Shown here: positions 16,821 to 26,000 of the stretch, piece by piece | How positions within the stretch are numbered: position 1 is the stretch's first letter | Layout of the letters: each line of letters begins with the position of its first letter | NCBI RefSeq assembly: GCF_039851975.1 | Contig: NZ_CP156660.1 | Coordinates: 2,795,035-2,859,034, forward strand | Length of the DNA: 64,000 nt | Direction of reading: 5' to 3' | DNA from: Desulfoscipio sp. XC116 | GTDB taxonomy: Bacteria; Bacillota; Desulfotomaculia; Desulfotomaculales; Desulfallaceae | The notes under the pieces: model-generated | Databases searched by the model: none | Told to the model about the DNA's origin: nothing | What the model saw: only the letters and a program-made list of their open reading frames with translations | Position numbers and translations under genes: made by a program

Positions 16821-17678
16821 TTATAATTTTCTGCCAAGATACAATTGTAGGGCATTTGCGAATTCTTCCGGACGTTCTTTTTGAGGCCAATGCTTACATC
16901 CTTCCATTAAATGCATCTCGCAATCGGGAATCCTTTTGCTGGCAAGGATGGCGCCTTTTACAGGAACCGCTTTGTCAAGCGTGCCATGTATAAGCAGTGT
17001 AGGTACATTTATTTCTTCAAGCCTCCCGAACAAATCTGTAGTAAAACCTGTGGGCGTAATTTCACTTCTTTGAAAGGAGATGAAAGGCTTGCCTGCACCA
17101 GGCTCCAGCATGGCTTTTTGTATTTCAGCCACTAAATCATCGCTCACCTTTGATTTATCACCAAACAAGCTGTATTTTAAGGAGAATCTGATAAAGGATG
17201 GATATCTATTCGTCCATTCATATAAATTGTCGTTGAGCTTTGAACGAATAAACCAATGGGTTAGCCGATGCCATGACAATTTATCAAACAATCCCCATGC
17301 GTCAACCAGCACAAGAACCTTAATAAGCTCCGGATAGACTAACGCCATATTCAGGCATATACCGCCTCCCAAGGACAGTCCGGCCAGGATAACCGGTTTG
17401 CCCCCAAATGCTTCGATTATGCCCTTTACTATCTCTGAGTAGAACGATAGCGTATATTCGCCATCTATCCGACCGCTTGCTCCGTATCCCGGCAAATCCG
17501 GCGCAATGACTTGATAACGACCGGATAGCAATAAAATTACCTCGGCCCAAGAAAGCATTGCTGAATCCACACCAGCACCATGCAATAGTACGATAGCATC
17601 GTTACCATCTCCGGCACAATAGCATGTTATACCTACTCCATTTATACTGATATGCTTTTTCTCAACTTGGGTAGTCAT
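16821..17678 (-). CDS. Alpha/beta hydrolase
   Basis: A 285-residue alpha/beta-hydrolase fold protein. The oxyanion region is HGAGVDSAM (about 34-42), the nucleophile elbow GLSLGGG near residue 99 carries the Ser, the acid is likely Asp in HGTLDKAVP near 232, and the His is in EGCKHWPQKE near 262. A cap region of about 80 residues lies between. Length and motifs fit esterases, haloperoxidase-like enzymes or MhpC-type C-C hydrolases; the substrate is not readable. The ATG has GGAGG 6 nt upstream. It stands alone. Confidence 0.85.
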   Translation of the reverse strand: MTTQVEKKHISINGVGITCYCAGDGNDAIVLLHGAGVDSAMLSWAEVILLLSGRYQVIAPDLPGYGASGRIDGEYTLSFYSEIVKGIIEAFGGKPVILAGLSLGGGICLNMALVYPELIKVLVLVDAWGLFDKLSWHRLTHWFIRSKLNDNLYEWTNRYPSFIRFSLKYSLFGDKSKVSDDLVAEIQKAMLEPGAGKPFISFQRSEITPTGFTTDLFGRLEEINVPTLLIHGTLDKAVPVKGAILASKRIPDCEMHLMEGCKHWPQKERPEEFANALQLYLGRKL

Positions 17679-17812
17679 AGATTACCTCCGCTATTACCTG
17701 CTTCCGTTTCTTACTCATTCTTGGCATGGAAATAATCTTTTTCAACGGTCACAACATAAACCGATAGGCAGATTTTCTATATCTTTTCAATGTCATTTTC
17801 GATTATTTATAA

Positions 17813-18013
17813 ATATTATTCAGGAAAAAGAGATATTTTATCCACATTGCAGCCAACCAACCGAATCCGCTTCAGGCTCTTATTTTTGAAGAAAGTGTTA
17901 CATGCCAGGTTAATCGCATAAAAATTAAAGGACGCAATAAAGCTGAACTAAAGGGTTACAGAGCCAAAAGAAAAACAGGTCCAACTACTTCAGGCGTTGA
18001 ACCGCGAGTCTAA
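17813..18013 (+). pseudogene. Coding-like C-terminal fragment, unrecognised
   Basis: An open frame of 66 residues with no start codon ends at 18013. It contains NRIKIKGRNKAELKGYRAKR and ends TGPTTSGVEPRV. The basic composition and codon pattern look coding, and the frame begins just after a stop, which suggests the 3' remnant of a gene. I do not recognise it. The rest of the spacer 17679-18076 is AT-rich without other features. Confidence 0.3.
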
Positions 18014-18020
18014 ACAAAAA

Positions 18021-18056
18021 GGGACGCCTTCCGCGAGGCAGGCATCCCTCTCAGGG
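18021..18056 (+). terminator. Terminator-like hairpin before legB
   Basis: GGGACGCC (18021-18028) pairs with GGCATCCC (18041-18048) with one mismatch, followed by TCTCAGGGTTTT. It directly follows the unrecognised fragment and precedes legB by about 35 nt, so it may end an older transcript. Confidence 0.45.
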
Positions 18057-18088
18057 TTTTAGTTACAGAAATATTTATGGAGGAACTT

Positions 18089-19069
18089 ATGAAAAAAGCG
18101 CTTATTACCGGTGCTGACGGATTTATTGGAAGCCATCTTGCAGAGCAACTTATAAAGGAAGGTAAAAAAGTTAGAGCTTTTGTTTATTATAATTCATTTG
18201 GTAATTGGGGTTGGCTTGATACGTTCCCTAAAGAGCTCTTAGATGAAATAGAAATATTTGCAGGGGATATCCGAGATCCCAACGGAGTACGAACAGCAAT
18301 GAATGAGGTGGATAAGGTTTTTCATCTCGCGGCCTTAATTGCAATTCCATTCAGCTATCATTCGCCTGATTCCTACGTTGATACAAATATTAAAGGCACG
18401 CTGAATGTGCTGCAGGCAGCGAGAGATCTGGGTACTGAAAGAATCCTTGTGACCTCCACGTCAGAGGTCTACGGCACTGCACAGTATGTGCCCATTGATG
18501 AGAAACACCCTTTTCAAGGGCAATCGCCTTATTCTGCAACAAAGATAGGGGCCGACAGACTGGCGGAGAGCTTTTATCGCAGCTTCGGAGCGCCCGTTAC
18601 CATAGTACGGCCATTCAACACCTATGGACCGCGCCAGTCAGCCAGGGCGGTGATTCCGACAGTTATTGTTCAGCTTTTATCGGGAATGACGGAAATAAAG
18701 CTAGGTTCACTCACTCCGACGCGAGATTTCAATTATGTGCAAGATACTGTCCAGGGGTTTATTGACATCGCCAGGTCGGAGAAAACCATAGGGCTGGAGA
18801 TTAACATTGCGTCCCAGCAGGAGATTTCCATCGGTCGGCTTGCACAGGAGCTGATTGATCAGATTAATCCTGCTGCCAGGATAATCTGTGACGAGCAAAG
18901 ACTTCGTCCGGAAAAGAGCGAGGTGAACAGGCTGTTAGGTTCGAATAAATTACTAAGGGAACTTACTATGTGGGAACCAAAGTACAGTTTAAAAGAGGGC
19001 CTGAAGGAGACTATAGCGTTTCTTAAGGAGAATTTAGACAGATACAAAGCGGACATTTATAACCTGTAA
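18089..19069 (+). CDS. legB: NAD-dependent 4,6-dehydratase, LegB-like
   Basis: An extended short-chain dehydrogenase of about 326 residues. The NAD loop is TGADGFIGSH (from residue 7), the active-site pair is STSEVYG with YSATK near 155, and RPFNTYGPRQSARAVIP is typical of the LegB branch. LegB removes water from an NDP-GlcNAc to give the 4-keto-6-deoxy sugar, the first committed step to legionaminic acid. I chose the ATG at 18089, with GGAGG 4 nt upstream; the in-frame ATG at 18077 overlaps that ribosome site. It is the first gene of legB-legC-ptmE-neuD, and legC begins 4 nt after its stop. Confidence 0.9.
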   Translation: MKKALITGADGFIGSHLAEQLIKEGKKVRAFVYYNSFGNWGWLDTFPKELLDEIEIFAGDIRDPNGVRTAMNEVDKVFHLAALIAIPFSYHSPDSYVDTNIKGTLNVLQAARDLGTERILVTSTSEVYGTAQYVPIDEKHPFQGQSPYSATKIGADRLAESFYRSFGAPVTIVRPFNTYGPRQSARAVIPTVIVQLLSGMTEIKLGSLTPTRDFNYVQDTVQGFIDIARSEKTIGLEINIASQQEISIGRLAQELIDQINPAARIICDEQRLRPEKSEVNRLLGSNKLLRELTMWEPKYSLKEGLKETIAFLKENLDRYKADIYNL

Positions 19070-19073
19070 AACT

Positions 19074-20255
19074 ATGGGATGTGATCTTTTGAATAAATTC
19101 ATACCCTTATCCGTTCCTAATCTGAAGGGTAACGAGCTGGAATATGTAACTGACGCGATTGAAAAGGAATGGGTTTCCACCGGCGGAGAATATATATCCA
19201 GATATGAAACGGAAATTGCCGATTATTTAAACGTGGAATCAGCAGCTGCATGTCAGAGTGGAACTGCCGGCCTACATTTAGCCTTAATTTTATCGGGTGT
19301 TGAAAAGGATCATGAGGTGATCGTACCGACGCTGACGTTTATAGCTTCCGTAAACCCGGTGAAATATCTGCAGGCCCATCCTGTTTTTATGGATTGCGAT
19401 GATTCTTTATGCATGGATATGGGGAAGTTAAAGAAGTTTTGCCAGTCAGAGTGTGATTTTATTGACCATAAATTAGTTAACAGATATACGGGAAGACATG
19501 TTAAAGCAATAGTGGTTGTCCATGTTTTCGGCAACATGGCGGATATGTCGGCAGTTATGGATATCGCCGAGGCTTATAATCTCAAGGTGATTGAGGATGC
19601 CACCGAGGCCTTGGGGACCTATTACCTTGAGGGCAGATATAAAGGCAAGTACGCCGGGACAATAGGCGATATAGGCGTTTATTCCTTTAACGGCAACAAA
19701 ATTATTACCACCGGCGGCGGGGGGATGATCGTCTCAAATGATAACAGCCTGATACAAAGAGCCAAATATCTGTCCACACAGGCAAAGAATGATGCCGCTA
19801 ATTTCATCCACAATGAGGTGGGCTATAATTACAGAATGACCAACCTCCAGGCAGCGTTGGGAGTTGCACAGCTGGAGCGGCTTGAGTCCTTTATTTCCGT
19901 GAAAGCAGAAAACTATAAGCTGTACCAAAGCGGTATAAATGACAGGCTGAACGGCTTGAAGATATTGGATTTCCGGGATGATATACGGCCGAACTATTGG
20001 TTCTATCCACTGTATATTACTGACTCAGACAAATACTCCCGAAAGAAAATAATCAAATATCTGGCTGATAATAATATCCAGGCACGCCCGGTATGGGGAC
20101 TTATTCATGAGCAGAAGCCCTACTTAAATAACCAGGATTATATGATTGAGAAAGCGCCCCACTATTATAACCGCATTGTTAATCTTCCCTGCAGCAGCAA
20201 TTTGTCCGCTGACGATGTGCATACGGTTATTGATAAAATCAGGGCGATATCTTAA
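19074..20255 (+). CDS. legC: PLP-dependent aminotransferase, LegC-like
   Basis: A DegT/DnrJ/EryC1-family aminotransferase of about 390 residues that converts the LegB product to the 4-amino-4,6-dideoxy sugar. Seen motifs: ACQSGTAGLHLAL (PLP phosphate contact), VIEDATEALGT with the pyridine-binding Asp, and SFNGNKIITTGGGG with the Schiff-base Lys. The C-terminal RPVWGLIHEQKPY is typical of LegC. Two starts are possible: ATG at 19074, or TTG at 19089 (encoding MNKFIPLSVPN), which fits the usual family start better. It is followed by ptmE after 96 nt. Confidence 0.9.
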   Translation: MGCDLLNKFIPLSVPNLKGNELEYVTDAIEKEWVSTGGEYISRYETEIADYLNVESAAACQSGTAGLHLALILSGVEKDHEVIVPTLTFIASVNPVKYLQAHPVFMDCDDSLCMDMGKLKKFCQSECDFIDHKLVNRYTGRHVKAIVVVHVFGNMADMSAVMDIAEAYNLKVIEDATEALGTYYLEGRYKGKYAGTIGDIGVYSFNGNKIITTGGGGMIVSNDNSLIQRAKYLSTQAKNDAANFIHNEVGYNYRMTNLQAALGVAQLERLESFISVKAENYKLYQSGINDRLNGLKILDFRDDIRPNYWFYPLYITDSDKYSRKKIIKYLADNNIQARPVWGLIHEQKPYLNNQDYMIEKAPHYYNRIVNLPCSSNLSADDVHTVIDKIRAIS

Positions 20256-20301
20256 TTTTCGGGGTTTAGCTGCAATGTTGCTATTTCCATCATTCTCGTT
20301 A

Positions 20302-20360
20302 ATCCTGCGCACTTTTATTATGGTGTTCATATAATAAAAGGGGTGGGAATATTGAATATA
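20302..20360 (+). repeat. 59-bp ptmE leader segment, copy 1
   Basis: This segment covers the end of the legC-ptmE spacer, the ribosome site AAGGGG and the first codons of ptmE. It recurs with 2 mismatches at 31703-31761 in front of neuB. A TATAAT at 20330 lies too close to the ribosome site to be an obvious promoter for the long frame. Confidence 0.9.
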
Positions 20361-21392
20361 GAGGCATTATTTATCACGGAAGATCAAAGTGTTTTGGAGG
20401 CAATGAAACAGATAGATGCAACACATAATCAAGTATTGATGGTTGCTGAAAATAAAAAACTAAAAGCGATTATTACTGATGGAGACATCAGAAGGCATTT
20501 ACTGCGCGGAGGTAAGTTAGAGGATAAAATAAGGGAAATCGCCAATTACAGTCCGAAATTCATACATGAAAAAGACAGGGATAAATCTAAAGAACTCATG
20601 AAGAAATGGTCGGTATTGTCTTTGCCGATTGTGAATGAAGCACTCGAGATACAATCCATTGCTTTTTTAAAAGATTATGAGATCGGACGTAAACTTTCGG
20701 TAAATGCGCCTATCGTCGTCATGGCAGGCGGATTGGGAACAAGGCTCCATCCGTATACAAAGATATTACCAAAACCACTTATTCCCATTGGCGAAATACC
20801 AATAGCCGAGCATATAATCAATCATTTTATGGAGTATGAATGCGACGAATTTCATTTTATCATTAACTATAAAAAGAATATGATCAAGGCTTATTTCGGC
20901 GACGTTGAAAAAGATTATAAAATAGAATTTCATAATGAGGAGAAACCGCTTGGCACAGGCGGCGGGCTCAGCCTGCTGAAAGGGAAACTCAAATCCACCT
21001 TTTTCTTGACGAATTGCGATGTTCTCATCAGAGCTAATTACAAGGAAATATATGATTTTCATAAGCAAAACGGAAATATGATTACAATAGTCGCGGCCTA
21101 TAAGCATCTCACTATTCCTTATGGAGTAATCAACCTGATAACGAATGGCGAAATAGCTTCCATAATTGAGAAGCCCGAGTACTCATTCCTGACCAATACC
21201 GGCTTTTATGTTGTGGAAGCAGACGTTATAAACAGGCTTAAGAATGATCAAGCTATGGGATTCACGGATATAATCGAGCAGCAAAAAAATCTGGGAGAAA
21301 AGATCGGAGTTTTTCCCGTCAGTGAACAGAACTGGCTCGATATGGGACAGCTTGAAGAGTTGGAGAGAATGAGGAAGGAATTGGAGGTTTAA
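20343..21392 (+). CDS. ptmE: CBS-domain sugar-1-phosphate nucleotidyltransferase, PtmE-like
   Basis: About 349 residues. Two CBS motifs fill residues 8-120 (VLEAMKQIDATHNQVLMV, IITDGDIRRHLL, KKWSVLSLPIV). A nucleotidyltransferase domain begins VVMAGGLGTRLHPYTKILPK and contains the sugar-binding KPLGTGGGL region and LTNCDVLIRANY. PtmE of Campylobacter makes the GDP-linked amino sugar that enters the legionaminic pathway, and this order of domains and neighbours matches it. GTG at 20343 opens the frame, but TTG at 20352 with AAGGGG upstream may be the true start. The CBS part may sense an adenine nucleotide. Confidence 0.85.
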   Translation: MGILNIEALFITEDQSVLEAMKQIDATHNQVLMVAENKKLKAIITDGDIRRHLLRGGKLEDKIREIANYSPKFIHEKDRDKSKELMKKWSVLSLPIVNEALEIQSIAFLKDYEIGRKLSVNAPIVVMAGGLGTRLHPYTKILPKPLIPIGEIPIAEHIINHFMEYECDEFHFIINYKKNMIKAYFGDVEKDYKIEFHNEEKPLGTGGGLSLLKGKLKSTFFLTNCDVLIRANYKEIYDFHKQNGNMITIVAAYKHLTIPYGVINLITNGEIASIIEKPEYSFLTNTGFYVVEADVINRLKNDQAMGFTDIIEQQKNLGEKIGVFPVSEQNWLDMGQLEELERMRKELEV

Positions 21393-21393
21393 C

Positions 21394-21508
21394 GTGAAAA
21401 TAAATTTTCACATACGGAAGAAATTAATTTGGCCGCCAAATACGACGGCGGCCATTTTCTTCGAAAACCTCAATTTTCCGGTCAATTTGTGCCGCCGTTT
21501 TACGGCGG
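21394..21508 (+). promoter_or_regulatory. Three consecutive hairpins between ptmE and neuD
   Basis: GTGAAAAT/ATTTTCAC (21394-21411), GGCCGCC/GGCGGCC (21431-21453) and CCGCCG/CGGCGG (21492-21508) are perfect small stems one after another. The last precedes the neuD ribosome site. They may protect transcripts or tune neuD output. None has a clear terminator T-tract. Confidence 0.5.
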
Positions 21509-21521
21509 GATGGAGGTCAAT

Positions 21522-22193
21522 GTGGAAAAGATTGTTCTTGTAGGCGCAGGCGGACATGCACTCAGTGTCATAGACAGCATCCGATCAAAGGAAGAATACG
21601 AAATCATCGGGATTACTGAATTGGGCTGCACTGTCGGAGAGCAAGTATCGGGCTGTGAAATTATGGGAAACGATTCCATATTGAAGTCGGTATTTGACAG
21701 CGGAGTCAAGTATGCTTTTATTGCAGTCGGAAGTGTCGGAAGCACCGCTTTGAGAGAAAAACTATATCATTTGCTGAAAGATACAGGATTTATCTTACCT
21801 GCGATAATCGACAATTCTTCAAATATCGGCAGCGATGTATGTCTGGGCGCGGGAATCTACGCAGGAAAGAACACGGTAGTTAATGCAAAGAGCACTATAA
21901 GAGATATGGCGATCATAAATACCGGCGCTATTATAGAGCACGGTTGCCGCGTCAATGAATTTGCGCATATAGGACCCGGCGCCGTCATATGCGGCGACGT
22001 TAAAATAGGCGCCGGTACGCACGTGGGCGCAAATACCACGATTATTCAAGGTGTAACTATCGGATACAACAGTATCATAGGAGCCGGAAGCACCGTTGTC
22101 CATGATGTTCCAAGTAAGGTTATTGCTTATGGCAATCCATGTAAGGTTGTGAGAAACAAAGAGTCAGGGAGGAGTCAGGGGACGGTTCTCTGA
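21522..22193 (+). CDS. neuD: NeuD-family sugar O/N-acyltransferase
   Basis: About 223 residues from GTG at 21522 (GGAGG upstream). The N-terminal PglD-like Rossmann part begins KIVLVGAGGHALSVIDS. The C-terminal left-handed beta-helix is built of hexapeptides (IGSDVCLGAGIYAGKN onward, INTGAIIEHGCRVNEFAHIG). In the legionaminic pathway such an enzyme acetylates the 4-amino group of the LegC product (LegH role) or O-acetylates the acid. The final residues ESGRSQGTVL are read from a REP element, not native sequence: the ancestral end is preserved at 31.77 kb as KVVRNNE overlapping neuB. The protein is probably still active, since the core helix is intact. Confidence 0.85.
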   Translation: MEKIVLVGAGGHALSVIDSIRSKEEYEIIGITELGCTVGEQVSGCEIMGNDSILKSVFDSGVKYAFIAVGSVGSTALREKLYHLLKDTGFILPAIIDNSSNIGSDVCLGAGIYAGKNTVVNAKSTIRDMAIINTGAIIEHGCRVNEFAHIGPGAVICGDVKIGAGTHVGANTTIIQGVTIGYNSIIGAGSTVVHDVPSKVIAYGNPCKVVRNKESGRSQGTVL

Positions 22194-22196
22194 CTC
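22172..22196. repeat. REP-like palindrome downstream of the transposase gene
   Basis: GAGTCAG (22172-22178) and CTGACTC (22190-22196) form a perfect 7-bp stem around a loop containing GGGACGG. It lies immediately after the transposase stop and supplies the last codons of neuD. Confidence 0.75.
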
Positions 22197-22197
22197 A

Positions 22198-22995
22198 TCA
22201 CCTGACCCTTTGAACAATATTCCTGTTAACACCCAAAATTGCAGCTATTTGCCTTGTTGAAAGAATAGAATTATCTTTAAGGTACCTAATCAGTTCGTTT
22301 CTATTGTCTTTATTCATTAGCCAATCCTTTAGATTCACAGCCTTACCTTCCTGCAAAACTTTCTCAATATGCTTTATTGCCTGAGCCTCAGATTTTATGG
22401 TCTTATCCATTGTTTTTTCTTCATTGATATCTATAAACTCTTCTCTCGCCTGCTCTCCTGAAAACCTGACAAACTGCTTGATTGCCTCTTCCAGGTTTTC
22501 TGAAAACATTTTCAGTACAAATTCCCTGCTTGTTAAACCTGCGGCTGTATCTTCTTTGCTCACATATTCATTGTAACTGCTCCAACGATATCTGTCCGGG
22601 CTTTTTACCATTTTTGCCTTAACCGGATTATTATGTATATACCTGACAGCAGCCATTAGATACCTTTCATCATTTATCGGCTCGCTCCTAAACCTGTCCT
22701 GAAACAAATGGCCTATTCTCTCGTATAACTTGTTGAAGTAATACACATAGCTTACGCCTATTCTTTTCATAGCCCTGTCTATCTGGTCTGTCCCTTCTTT
22801 TATAAGCAGGTGCACATGATTATCCATCAAACAGTATGCCAAAATTGAATACTCCTTTTCCCTGCTTTTTTCATGCAAAATATCTATGAATCTCTCTCTG
22901 TCTTGATCACAGAGAAAAATTTCTCTTTTTTCATTACCCCTTACCATAACGTGATATATCCCAGTTTCGCTGAGTTTTCGGCTCACTCTTGGCAC
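22198..22995 (-). CDS. REP-associated tyrosine transposase (RAYT, IS200/Y1 family)
   Basis: About 265 residues. The first 130 form a Y1 HUH nuclease: GIYHVMVRGNEKREIF, the HUH pair in MDNHVHLL (about 56-63), and the catalytic Tyr in RYIHNNPVKA near 118. A C-terminal helical region ends in a helix-turn-helix (LSTRQIAAILGVNRNIVQRV). RAYTs act on REP palindromes as single-stranded DNA. Palindromes with a GTCAGGGGACGG core lie on both sides at 22.17 and 23.05 kb, and two more at 31.6 kb. It sits between neuD and the unrelated surface gene, at one edge of the block that splits the sugar-acid operon. Confidence 0.9.
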   Translation of the reverse strand: MPRVSRKLSETGIYHVMVRGNEKREIFLCDQDRERFIDILHEKSREKEYSILAYCLMDNHVHLLIKEGTDQIDRAMKRIGVSYVYYFNKLYERIGHLFQDRFRSEPINDERYLMAAVRYIHNNPVKAKMVKSPDRYRWSSYNEYVSKEDTAAGLTSREFVLKMFSENLEEAIKQFVRFSGEQAREEFIDINEEKTMDKTIKSEAQAIKHIEKVLQEGKAVNLKDWLMNKDNRNELIRYLKDNSILSTRQIAAILGVNRNIVQRVR

Positions 22996-23044
22996 TGTTT
23001 CTCAATCCTTATGCTTTTAGTATAATATACCATAACAAAAACAG

Positions 23045-23073
23045 GGGAGTCAAGGAACCGTCCCCTGACTCCC
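23045..23073. repeat. REP-like palindrome upstream of the transposase gene
   Basis: GGGAGTCA (23045-23052) and TGACTCCC (23066-23073) pair perfectly. The loop contains AACCGTCCC, the reverse complement of the GGGACGGTT core in the copy at 22.17 kb. The two copies flank the transposase in inverted orientation. Confidence 0.75.
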
Positions 23074-23087
23074 AATATTTATTTGCA

Positions 23088-26000
23088 TTACCTGAGCAAG
23101 GTTATCTGTTTAGCTGCGTCATCATAATCCACCTGTGCGCCCAGGGTTTCAGAGACAAACCGCAGCGGAACAAAGATGCGGCCGGGCGGCTGCGTCCCCG
23201 GAACGCAGTCCATGGCCCGGGCCGCGCCGTCCACCAGCACCTCCGGCGAACCCATGGTGAGCACAATTACCCGGCCGCCGTCTTCGATGGTAACCTGCCG
23301 GAGGGTGGAATCCCACTTGACCCCGGCGCCCAAGGCTTCGCTGACAAACCGGATGGGCACTAGGACGCGCCGGGACTGATGATCAACATAAGGCGGAGCG
23401 TCCAGGGTGAAGGGGCTGCCGTTCACACCGGCCCGGACCTGGCCGATAGTCAGAGTGATCACCTCTTGCTCCGCCGGAGGTTCTTTAGCCGTGCTGAACA
23501 CGGCAAACCTGGTCAAGTGGTTAACCCCGGCTACGGCGAACCACTGACCGTTTTCCTGCATTAGTTGCGTCTCCAGCTTAACCCAGCGTTCCAATATCTG
23601 ATCATAGTAATGCACCGCCGGGAACTCGCCTTCTGCAACCCTGTCCGGGTCATAGGCAAGCTTGATGGTAATATAGTTGTCACCGAACCAGCGCTCACCG
23701 GTGGTGGTAATCTCATAAACATCGCCGGCCATCTTAACCCGCAGTCCCCCGAGCACCACCTTGTTAGCTTCACTCCGGCTCAACTTCCTGATACTGACGG
23801 TGGCGTCATCGGGCAATGCCCCCGCCGGGATCTCCACGGAAACGTTGCCGAGGCTGACTTTGCCGCCGGCGTCTGCTTTTATGTTTTTACTTGTGCCGTC
23901 ATTTCGAAGAGGTTTGTTTTTATCGCTACTGCCTCCGCCGCCGGACGCGGCGGCCCGGTTAACGGTGATGGTATACGTTTTGGTGGTTATACCGTCCTGG
24001 GCGGTAACCACGGCAATAATGGGGTTGGCTCCCACGTTAAGGCTAATGGACGGTGAAACATGCCCGCCGGCCACCGGCGTACCGTTGACGGTAACCGTGG
24101 CGTTGCTGTCCGCCGGCGTGGGCGTCACCGAGACACTGCCCACGCTATGGGCCACCGAAAGACTATAATTGGTGGTGGCCGAGTCAAAGGCCGGGACCAG
24201 CGTGCCGCCGCTCAACACGAGTCCGGACAGGCAAGCGTTGGCGGACGCGTCGTTATCAATGATACTTACTGTGATGGCGGAAATGTCATAATTATCGTAA
24301 CCCGGGTCCGCGCTGTATACCGAGTGAGATACGCTGCCGCTGTGGTCTCCTTCGCTCACATCGTCGTCCAGCGCCCACACCCGCACGGTTTTCGGCGAAT
24401 CCCAGTTCCCCGGGGTAAACGTATGCTCCCCGGGGTCCACACCAAGCTGGCTGCCCCCGCTAATGCTGATTTCCACATCGGAACAGGGTCTGGTGGTCAG
24501 GACCATGGTATAGGTATAGTCTCCAGCGCCCTCGGTGACCACGGCGGCGCCGCTTTGGTTAATGCTGATGCCAGGAGAGTCGTTGTCGGTGATGTCAACG
24601 TCCAGGTCCGGAATATTAAAGCCGCCGTAATCAGGGTCGGCGCTGTAAACGCTGTGGGTTACCGTGGCGGCATGCGGCCCTTCGGCGACATCGTCGTCCA
24701 CCGCCGTTATATCAATCCCCAGGGGAACGTTCCAGTTGCCAGTGGTGAACTCCAACACCTGCGGGTCGACGGCAACCTGACCGCCGCCGTACACGTAAAC
24801 CGTCACGCTGTCGGCGGGTTGAGTGGCCAACGTCAGGGTATAGGAGTCCGAGGGGCCGCCCTCGGTTATTTGCAGCGGGCCGCTCTTGCTAACTATAATA
24901 TCCGGGCTGTCGTTGTCCGTTATATCCATCAGGAAACCGGGCACGGTAATACCGCCGTATGCCGGGTCCGCGCTGACAGCGTCATGCGTTATCGCACCGG
25001 TGCGATTGCCGTCGAGAATATGGTTGTCTATGGCGGTAACGGTCACCGTCTGGGGCGTGTTGTAATTTGCACTGTTAAAGATCAGACTGTCCTTGTCTGC
25101 GCTCAACTGGGTGTCTGGTGTGACGCTGATGGCGACGTCCGCCGTGGGCCGGGATAACAGCGCCACCGCGTATTGCGCAGTCCCGCCCTCAACGGCACTG
25201 TCGTCGGCGGGGTCAACGGTGACGCCCGGCTCGAAGGTAACCTGGACAGTCTGTATCACCGTTACATCCGGCTCGGGAGTAGTGTCCTTGGCCTGATAAG
25301 TAACCGACTCGGCCCGGCTGCTTTTAACGGTGAAAACAGCTTGCCCGGCGGCGTCCGTTACGGCGCCGGCCGGTTCAATGGTGGAACTGCCGGCGCCCTG
25401 GTCCAGGGCTGCGGTATGGCCGATCACCGGATTGCCATGGGCGTCCCGCAGAGTTACCGTAATGGTTGCAATGGTTGTATTGTCGGCGGGCCGGGCTGTC
25501 TCGTCAACCGTCACGGACGACTGATCTGGGTCGGCGCCGCCCGGCTCTATGGTTACCTGAGGCGAAATACTCAGCCCCGCCAGGCTGCCGGCGGAGGTGG
25601 CGCCGGACCGGGTCGGCCAGGTGGAAACGCCGGCAGTGGTCGCGGCAGTAATGCCCGGCCCGCCGCCGCTCTTATCCCCGTAGGTTATAGCAATGGAATC
25701 GCTACCCGCCAGGGTCAGGCCCGTTACGGTGATGCTCCGGCCCGATACACCCACCGTTCCGGCGGAAGCCGTTGTATAGCCGGCTCCGGTGGAAATTGTA
25801 CCGGGAGGACTCCAACCATCCGGTACGTCGATGCTCACCGCGCCGTTTTCCAGGCCCCCGGCCGCCGCCGTGTAGGTAAAGGTCAGCGTTATGCCGGTTT
25901 GGCCGGCGGCAACAGCGTCCGGCGTCACCGTCATGGTTCCGCTGCCGTCCGCCGCCCGGACCAGAACGGTCACCATTTCATCGCTGTGGTTTGCGTCGGA

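Noticed and set aside
20330-20335. TATAAT as a promoter for ptmE
   Set aside because: It lies 8-12 nt from the start codon, directly before the ribosome site, with no -35 box at the right distance. Probably chance or part of the leader.
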